In this document: in pieces, positions 9,169 to 14,644 of the stretch
Layout of the letters: each line of letters begins with the position of its first letter
Position numbering within the stretch: position 1 is the first letter of the stretch
Assembly: GCA_964589725.1 (NCBI GenBank)
Contig: CAZPUJ010000526.1
Location: 1 to 14,644 of the forward strand
Reading direction: 5' to 3'
DNA: 14,644 nt
Origin: CAYSHJ01 sp964589725
GTDB lineage: Bacteria; Planctomycetota; Planctomycetia; Planctomycetales; Planctomycetaceae
Program-made: the position numbers and the translations under genes
Notes under the pieces: generated by a model
What the model was told of the DNA's origin: nothing
Database searches by the model: none
The model's input: the letters and a program-made list of their open reading frames with translations, nothing else

Positions 9169-12100
9169 GTGCCGAGCCGCTCATCGTTTTTCATCGGGCT
9201 GGTCGTCCTATTGACCGGACTGTGTGTCCATCAAGAAGTCGCGCGAGCTGCGACGCGAGTTGAGTTGGTGATTGATGAGCCGTTTGCAGACCGCAAGTCC
9301 GCCTGGCCAATCACCACCGGTGTACCGTTTCCGCGCGGCACATTGCACAGCGTTGAACACTGCCGGCTGATCGACGATCGTGGACAGGAGTGTCCGCTGC
9401 AGGCGCGCGCGGCGGCGACTTGGGATGCCGAACGCAAGAGCGTGCGTTGGTTGACGATTGACTTCATTGCCGAACCGGGCCGCAAGTACGCGCTCGAGTT
9501 TGGCGACGACGTCGTGTGCGAGCCTGCCAAAACTCCGCTGAAGGTGACTCAAGACCAGATCGTGCAAGTGGCGACTGGGGCACTGCAGGTCGAGTTCGCA
9601 ACGAGCGGTTCAACGGCATTGCGTGCCATTCGCTGCGATCTCGATGCCGACGGTCAGATCGAGCCGAAAGAACTCGTCGCGTCCGGTGCGGCCGAAGGAG
9701 AGCATTACTATTTGGATCAAGCCGGGAAGCGATTCTCGAGCGCGGCGGATGGCGGTGACCGACAAGTCGTCGTCGAAGCATCTGGCCCGATCCGAGCCTG
9801 CGTTCGGGTCGCAGGCTTCTACACCGGGCCAGGGGGCGAACGAATCGCGAAGTATCGAACTCGCTTTCATTTCTTTAAGGGGCTGCCGCTGGTGAAAGTG
9901 GTCGATGAACTGAGTTTCGTCGGCTCGACGAAGCAAACGCGCTTCGCCGACATCGGCTTCGCACTTGATGTAAATGTGACGACGGCGGGGCGTCGCGTCA
10001 TCGTCGATGCGTCGGGCGAGGCGGGCAATCAGCCGATCGAAGTGCCGTGGCGGCCAGATACGCAGTCGGTCGCCAGCCTTCAAAAGTCGTTTCGGCATTA
10101 TGGCAATCTCGAATGCGAAGCGGCGGTCGTCCAAAGGTCGGCACAGTCAGAGACGACGCTCGCGCAACCCGAACGGATGGGGGAATGGCTGCAAGTCGCC
10201 GACGATCGGAGTGCCGTGACTGGCTCGTTGCGTTGGTTCTGGCAACAGTTTCCGAAAGAGTGGGAGGCGACGTCGCAGCAGTTGGTGCTGCATCTGTGGA
10301 GTCCACGCGGCGGCGAGTTGGATTTCGGCTCGGCGGGCATCGATCAGTTCTTCGGAGCCGGCGGTGCGAAGTACCTGCGCAGCGGCCAAGATAAACATGA
10401 CGGCAATCCGCTCGAGCGATTCTTTTATCACGCGGACGTTCCAGCGATCGCTCGCGGCGATGCCGATGGGCTGGGCCTCAATAAGCACCACGAATTCTTT
10501 TTTCACTTTGCTCCGGCCGGCCGTCACAGGGAGGGAGCGGAGTACGGACGCCTGGCCGCGTTGCAGCCGCTCGCTTTGGCAAGCGGAGCTTGGAATTGTT
10601 CGACCGATGTGTTCGGCCCGCTCGCCGCGCGGCCGAACGATTCGCCGTATGAAGCGACCGTTGACAAACTCTTTGATCTGTCGCGTCAGGTGCAGGACGA
10701 ATTTGGCGACTACGGCTGGTGGCTGTTCGGGGCCGGCCCGCATTACAGCTATCAATGGGATGCCGAAACACAGAAGTTCTTCGCGGATTCGCGCCGCTTT
10801 GAATTCCACACCTATCAAAAAGAAACGCAGCTCTGGTGGAATTATCTGCGATCCGGCGAGCGCAAGTTCTACGACTGGGCGATCCCGTCGGAGAATCACT
10901 GGATCGATGTCGCCGTCTCCCACGTGCCGACCACGATCGAATGCGGTTGGCGCGGCGGCGAGCCTGAGCAACGCACGCTGAACTGGCGGCCGGGCGAATG
11001 GAGCATCGACAGTCCGACGCACTACATCCGGCAGCATGATCGAGCCGAAGCGTGGCTGCGCGGCGGGGCTCAGTTCTGGGCCAGTTATCATCGGACGCTC
11101 GAAACCACAACGCTGGCGTACTACCTGACCGGCGACGAGCGATTCAACGACGTCATCGAATTCTGGCGGACGTACTTCGGCGAACTGGCCGGCGTGACGA
11201 GTGCCTCGGCAGACGTCCGGCCATGGTATCGCGAGCAAGCGTGGTTCCGTGCGACCGCTGCCGATGAACGTCCGAAGACGTGGGCCGAGATGATTCGCGA
11301 TTACGCGCCGTTTCTTTCCGGCACGCGGCATCAATTGACGATGTTCTTCAGTCTCGCGACGCTCTACGAGCACACCTGGGATCCGAAGATCGGGCAGGCG
11401 CTGCACGAGTGTGCCGACGCGTTTCTTGATCCGACGCATCCCATCGGCACGTGGCGGCCACAGGACAGCAGCGGGCCGGCTCATGCCGATGCTCCCTCTA
11501 TGGGGCATTTCTGGGTGCCGGCTCTGTGGAAGTACAGCCGAGTCACGAACGACCCGCGCATGCCCGACATCCTAGCCCGCTACTTCGCCGCCGGTTATGC
11601 GGCCGATCCGTTCCGTGAGCATGAGTCAGTCGGCGTCTATTCCAACTCGTACCTCGGCTATGCCTTTTACTTCACCCGCGATCCCCGCTTCCTGCCGCTG
11701 GCCGTGAAAGAGTTGGAACTGTTGCGGCCGTACTCGAAGCCGCTGGAGAAACCGGATGAAGTTAACACGCGGCTTTACAACCCGTATGCTCCAGCTCGCA
11801 CGTTCGCCGGAACCCCACGATTGATTTGGGCGCTCAATGCGGCACGAAACGAGGGCGTGAGAATCGGGCCACGACCGCTCCCACCACAGCGGTCAGCGAT
11901 CGCGTTTGAGAAACTTACCGGGCAGGAACTCAGCGCGACATTGTGGGGCTTCGATTCCAAACTGACGCTCACTGGCCCGGACACAAAGTCGTTCACAGAC
12001 TTTACCGTGAAGACCCAAATATTCGCATCAGAAGTTCAGCCCTTCGACCGCACGCTGCCGAACTACGAGGTCTACCTGCAGCGACTGACGATTCCGGCTG

Positions 12101-13200
12101 CGGCGGCTGCCGGTTGGTACGTGCTCGCACCGCACCTCGAACTGGCGGTCCTGGATTGGAGCAGCCCTTCCGCGCCGTTGTGGAACGGCGCTCGTCCGCT
12201 GGCCCTGCAACCTGGCGAGGTCGTGTGGTTGCCGCTGGCGGAAGATGAAAACGCCCTGCGACTCGAATCAGCTCAACCGTCGTCGCTGCAACTGCGAGAC
12301 CGCGAGGGTGTCGAGCATCCCGGCAAAGTGACCGGCAACACGGTCGAGTTCTCGCTGGTAGGAGCACGCGCCGGCGTTGCGCGGATCGAGATGCAAACCA
12401 AACCTGGCTGGTTTCGGATCGTCGATCGTTCGGCGGAAACTTGTTGGGTCAACCCCGTGGCCGACGCGCCTCAGATCGGACCCGATGCGCGACACATCGG
12501 CCTCGACGGCAGTCCCGACCACGATTTGACGAAACCCTTCCTGCCAGGACGATTCGGCAGCGCGGTCCAAATTGTTCCGAAGCGCGTCTTGCGCATTCCC
12601 GATCACGTGACGGAAGCCGGCGTCGAACGGCCGCTGTTTGACGAGCAGCAAGGCACGATTGAGTTTTGGATTCGCGAGCAATGGGACGAGCGGCTGATCG
12701 CCGCCAGGCCGCTGAGTTTGCTGACCAACGGCGTGCTCACCGTCGCACATCCCAGCAAGTTAAAGCTCAACGAATGGACTCATGTCGCCCTGGTCTGGGC
12801 ACCCTATCGCGGCGACCCGAACCGCACGATCGCCTACACCTATATCGATGGCCGCGATGCCGCCTTCTATCGCAGCGCGAATTGGGACGGCTACAGCAGC
12901 GCGCGTCCTTCAAGCGGGCCAAAGACCGGCAAGCGGCTCATGGAATTCGTCAGCCAAGCCGTCGCCGGAACGGCCTACTCGATCGACGAACTGCGGATCT
13001 CGAGCGTCGCCCGCTATGCCGATCTGCAAGTCGAATTTGGGCCGCAACAGACATTCAATCCCGTCCGCTTTGATCCGCCGACTCAGCCGTTCCTACCCGA
13101 TCCTCAGACGCTGCTGCTGTTCCATTTCGACGAGGATCTGATTCCCGCAGTGCCAAAGCAGTCACTCGCCGCTCGCCTGGAGAATGATCGGCCTCTATGA
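9169..13200 (+). CDS. Exported YetA/PcRGLX-like (PL26-type) protein with LamG-like C-terminus (1343 aa)
   Basis: This start is GTG; the Shine-Dalgarno sequence is weak (GCGAGA at 9159-9164), but it gives a convincing signal peptide at residues 1-27 (FFIGLVVLLTGLCV, then ARA). Residues about 29-115 match the N-terminal RIFT-barrel domain of the YetA / exo-rhamnogalacturonan lyase group: WPITTGVPFPRGTLHS, then CPLQARAAATWD and VRWLTIDF. A second beta-rich domain follows to about 400 and contains a textbook EF-hand-like loop at D157-E168 (DLDADGQIEPKE). Residues about 500-900 are helical and Trp/Tyr-rich, as expected of an alpha/alpha toroid (for example GDYGWWLFGAGPHYSY and LAYYLTGDERFNDVIEFW). 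From about 1110, GRFGSAVQ, IEFWIREQW, LNEWTHVALVW and YSIDELRISSVARY form a LamG-type carbohydrate-binding fold. Members of PL26 cleave rhamnogalacturonan from chain ends; the substrate here is not shown. It is the last gene of the + strand cluster. Family is confident; activity is inferred. Confidence 0.85.
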   Translation: MPSRSSFFIGLVVLLTGLCVHQEVARAATRVELVIDEPFADRKSAWPITTGVPFPRGTLHSVEHCRLIDDRGQECPLQARAAATWDAERKSVRWLTIDFIAEPGRKYALEFGDDVVCEPAKTPLKVTQDQIVQVATGALQVEFATSGSTALRAIRCDLDADGQIEPKELVASGAAEGEHYYLDQAGKRFSSAADGGDRQVVVEASGPIRACVRVAGFYTGPGGERIAKYRTRFHFFKGLPLVKVVDELSFVGSTKQTRFADIGFALDVNVTTAGRRVIVDASGEAGNQPIEVPWRPDTQSVASLQKSFRHYGNLECEAAVVQRSAQSETTLAQPERMGEWLQVADDRSAVTGSLRWFWQQFPKEWEATSQQLVLHLWSPRGGELDFGSAGIDQFFGAGGAKYLRSGQDKHDGNPLERFFYHADVPAIARGDADGLGLNKHHEFFFHFAPAGRHREGAEYGRLAALQPLALASGAWNCSTDVFGPLAARPNDSPYEATVDKLFDLSRQVQDEFGDYGWWLFGAGPHYSYQWDAETQKFFADSRRFEFHTYQKETQLWWNYLRSGERKFYDWAIPSENHWIDVAVSHVPTTIECGWRGGEPEQRTLNWRPGEWSIDSPTHYIRQHDRAEAWLRGGAQFWASYHRTLETTTLAYYLTGDERFNDVIEFWRTYFGELAGVTSASADVRPWYREQAWFRATAADERPKTWAEMIRDYAPFLSGTRHQLTMFFSLATLYEHTWDPKIGQALHECADAFLDPTHPIGTWRPQDSSGPAHADAPSMGHFWVPALWKYSRVTNDPRMPDILARYFAAGYAADPFREHESVGVYSNSYLGYAFYFTRDPRFLPLAVKELELLRPYSKPLEKPDEVNTRLYNPYAPARTFAGTPRLIWALNAARNEGVRIGPRPLPPQRSAIAFEKLTGQELSATLWGFDSKLTLTGPDTKSFTDFTVKTQIFASEVQPFDRTLPNYEVYLQRLTIPAAAAAGWYVLAPHLELAVLDWSSPSAPLWNGARPLALQPGEVVWLPLAEDENALRLESAQPSSLQLRDREGVEHPGKVTGNTVEFSLVGARAGVARIEMQTKPGWFRIVDRSAETCWVNPVADAPQIGPDARHIGLDGSPDHDLTKPFLPGRFGSAVQIVPKRVLRIPDHVTEAGVERPLFDEQQGTIEFWIREQWDERLIAARPLSLLTNGVLTVAHPSKLKLNEWTHVALVWAPYRGDPNRTIAYTYIDGRDAAFYRSANWDGYSSARPSSGPKTGKRLMEFVSQAVAGTAYSIDELRISSVARYADLQVEFGPQQTFNPVRFDPPTQPFLPDPQTLLLFHFDEDLIPAVPKQSLAARLENDRPL

Positions 13201-13239
13201 CGACATGCCCTGACCGGAGTCAGATGAGCCGTGAATCAA

Positions 13240-13339
13240 ACTAATCCGATGCGCCAGCGAGGGCCAGCGCTCTGCATGACGGAGATTCCTCAATCCCAAC
13301 TTTGTGATGGGCCCGCCCTCGCTGGCGCTTCGAGTTAGT
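13240..13339. repeat. 100-bp element with 25-bp terminal inverted repeats (REP/MITE-like)
   Basis: The left arm at 13240-13264 and the right arm at 13315-13339 are reverse complements at 22 of 25 positions, including an unbroken 14-bp core, GCGCCAGCGAGGGC. The 50 bp between them codes for nothing. The element fills the gap between two convergent genes, 39 bp after the lyase-like gene stop and just before the minus-strand terminator. I see no target-site duplication flanking it. It could be a dispersed palindromic repeat of the REP type, a small non-autonomous mobile element, or a structure that ends + strand transcription. From memory, sequences like the CTCGCTGGCGCTTCG core recur in planctomycete genomes; that is unverified. 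Confidence 0.75.
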
Positions 13340-13349
13340 GTGTCGGCTC

Positions 13350-13386
13350 AAAAAAAAACGGGACAGACGACTTCGCCTGTCCCGTT
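13350..13386 (-). terminator. Rho-independent terminator for the RTX gene
   Basis: Read on the minus strand, a perfect 10-bp GC-rich stem (arms 13386-13377 and 13366-13357, core CGGGACAG) closes a 10-base loop. It runs directly into nine consecutive T residues (the A run at 13350-13358 on the + strand, two of them inside the stem). It lies 31 bp after the RTX gene stop codon. On the + strand the hairpin lacks a T tract, so it is directional for the minus-strand gene. Confidence 0.9.
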
Positions 13387-13417
13387 CAGTTCGCTCAACG
13401 AGTGGAAGCTCCAGCCG

Positions 13418-14644
13418 TTATGGGCAGAGCGTCAGCCACGAGAGATCCGTCTCGCTGGAAAGATTAAATAAGTCATCTTGGTCGATTTGGTCGACGACAA
13501 CGTCGAGAGACAAATCCTCATCTGTCGGGTCGCCGTCGCCGGTGCCCGCGACCACTGTGTCCGCTCCTCCCTGGCCGTCGATGCTGTCACCGCCGTCGCC
13601 GCCGATCAGGATATCCAGCCCCTCGCCGCCGAGCAGTGTGTCGCTGCCGGTGCCGCCCACCGTGTCATCGCCCAGAATGACGTCGTTGCCGGATTGGCCA
13701 TTCACGAAGTCGTCCCCATCTCCGCCGGCCATCGAGTCGTCGTCGTTGCCGCCGTACATGGTGTCGTTGCCGAACCCGCCGAAGAGCACATCGTTCCCCG
13801 CATTGCCGTTGACGATGTCGTCCTCACTGCCGCCACAGATCGTGTCATCACCGTTGTCGCCCAGCAGGCTATCGTTGCCGGATTCGCCGTCGATGTGGTC
13901 ATTTCCACCTTGGCCGTTCGCGGTGTCATTGCCATCTCCGAGCGCGAACGTGTCTTCTCCTGCCCCACCCAGGGCATAGTCGTCTTCAGAAATACTTGTG
14001 CCGGTGTCGGTGATGGTGTCATTGTCGTCCTGGCCATTGAGGCTGTCATTCCCGTCGCCCCCTTCCAATTCGTCATCGCCGTTCCCACCCAGCAGGTTGT
14101 CCTTCCCGGCATCCCCAAAGAGGCTGTCGTTGTCACCGTTTCCATTCAGCGTATCGAGTCCGTCCCCGCCATGAAGCTCGTCATCGCCGGTGCCACCGGA
14201 CATGTTATCGCTTCCATCTTCGCCAAAGATCACATCATCATCTTCGCTGCCATTCATTGCGTCGTTGCCGGCGCCGCCGTATAGCTCATCGTTGTCCAGA
14301 CCACCGATCAGCGAGTCGTGGCCAGCGCCACCTTCGATGCTGTCGTTCCCAGCGCCACCATCAATCGTGTCATTGCCACCAAGACCAGACAACGTATCGT
14401 CGCCACCACCACCGACGATCGAATCGTTGCCACTGCCACCGGTAATTGAATCGTCGCCAGCGGCACCGGTGAGGGTCGTTTTTCCGGTGAAGCCCGTCGC
14501 GTCAATCGTGACTCCAGTGGGATCGGTACTCGTCAACTTAGCGGATTCGATACTTGCGAGAGTCGCTCCGGCGACGAGGTCGTCATCATATGTCGCGCCG
14601 GTCAACGTCATACCGGTGAGAGCGCCGGAAACAACGAGTAGGTC
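13418..14644 (-). CDS. RTX / hemolysin-type calcium-binding repeat protein, C-terminal part (5' end outside window)
   Basis: The reading frame is open to the window edge, so the 408 residues seen are the C-terminal end of a longer protein; the first internal Met, at 14611, is not a credible start. From about residue 55 the sequence is about 32 tandem nonapeptides of the GGxGxDxhx type, such as GAGNDSIEG, GNGDDELEG and QSGNDVILG. In RTX proteins these fold into a parallel beta-roll that binds one Ca ion per turn outside the cell. The run is interrupted once in the middle by ITDTGTSISEDDYALGG, giving two blocks. The leading 50 residues, Thr- and Ala-rich with TGFTGKTTLTGAAGDD, resemble the repeats that precede RTX arrays in large surface proteins. 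The final 35 residues (after TVVAGTGDGD) are acidic and end WLTLCP. Such tails often follow RTX arrays and may carry a type I secretion signal, but no secretion genes are in view. The gene is convergent with the + strand cluster and ends at its own terminator. Confidence 0.9.
   Translation of the reverse strand, partial: DLLVVSGALTGMTLTGATYDDDLVAGATLASIESAKLTSTDPTGVTIDATGFTGKTTLTGAAGDDSITGGSGNDSIVGGGGDDTLSGLGGNDTIDGGAGNDSIEGGAGHDSLIGGLDNDELYGGAGNDAMNGSEDDDVIFGEDGSDNMSGGTGDDELHGGDGLDTLNGNGDNDSLFGDAGKDNLLGGNGDDELEGGDGNDSLNGQDDNDTITDTGTSISEDDYALGGAGEDTFALGDGNDTANGQGGNDHIDGESGNDSLLGDNGDDTICGGSEDDIVNGNAGNDVLFGGFGNDTMYGGNDDDSMAGGDGDDFVNGQSGNDVILGDDTVGGTGSDTLLGGEGLDILIGGDGGDSIDGQGGADTVVAGTGDGDPTDEDLSLDVVVDQIDQDDLFNLSSETDLSWLTLCP

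Noticed and set aside
10147..11508. 453-codon open frame on the minus strand inside the lyase-like gene
   Set aside because: It is antisense to a well-supported gene, has Arg/Pro-rich composition typical of GC-rich shadow frames, and has no recognisable domain.
13478..14284. 268-codon + strand open frame across the RTX repeats
   Set aside because: It is a mirror of the tandem nonapeptide DNA on the other strand; its Val/Ala/Ile-rich repeats follow from the GGxGxDxhx codons.
13421..14480. Regular short repeats that could suggest a CRISPR array
   Set aside because: The periodicity is 27 bp and translates in one frame to RTX nonapeptides; there are no identical repeats separated by unique spacers.

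Overview
The window reads as accessory or surface-related chromosome from a GC-rich bacterium, most likely a planctomycete (Planctomycetota). This is inferred from the mix of genes: very large proteins of unknown function, a PQQ-type beta-propeller carrying EF-hand loops, a rhamnogalacturonan-lyase-like exported protein with a LamG end, a SEC-C protein and an RTX repeat protein. No rRNA or other taxonomic marker is present, so the assignment is not proven.

Layout. (1) Positions 2-427, + strand: the C-terminal part of an HD-GYP cyclic-di-GMP phosphodiesterase cut by the window edge. (2) Positions 635-13200, + strand: four large genes in a row. They are a 1195-aa multi-pass membrane protein of unknown function (635-4222), a 967-aa protein with HEAT-like repeats and a C-terminal SEC-C zinc motif (4374-7277), a 616-aa exported PQQ-like propeller with an inserted EF-hand module (7293-9143), and a 1343-aa exported YetA/PcRGLX (polysaccharide lyase family 26)-like protein with a LamG-type C-terminus (9169-13200). 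The last three are separated by only 15 and 25 bp and are probably one transcription unit. The membrane protein lies 151 bp upstream and may or may not be cotranscribed. (3) Positions 13201-13417: a convergent intergenic stretch holding a 100-bp element with 25-bp terminal inverted repeats and a strong intrinsic terminator for the minus strand. (4) Positions 13418-14644, - strand: the C-terminal 408 residues of an RTX (hemolysin-type Ca-binding repeat) protein that runs off the window.

How the genes might work together is inference only. Two neighbouring + strand genes and the convergent - strand gene encode probable exported or extracellular proteins that carry calcium-binding signatures (EF-hand loops or RTX nonapeptides). 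The lyase-like protein suggests handling of a pectin-like or other acidic polysaccharide outside the cytoplasm. The two large upstream proteins have no function I can recognise. The tight spacing of the SEC-C/HEAT gene with the two exported-protein genes is the most suggestive contextual link.
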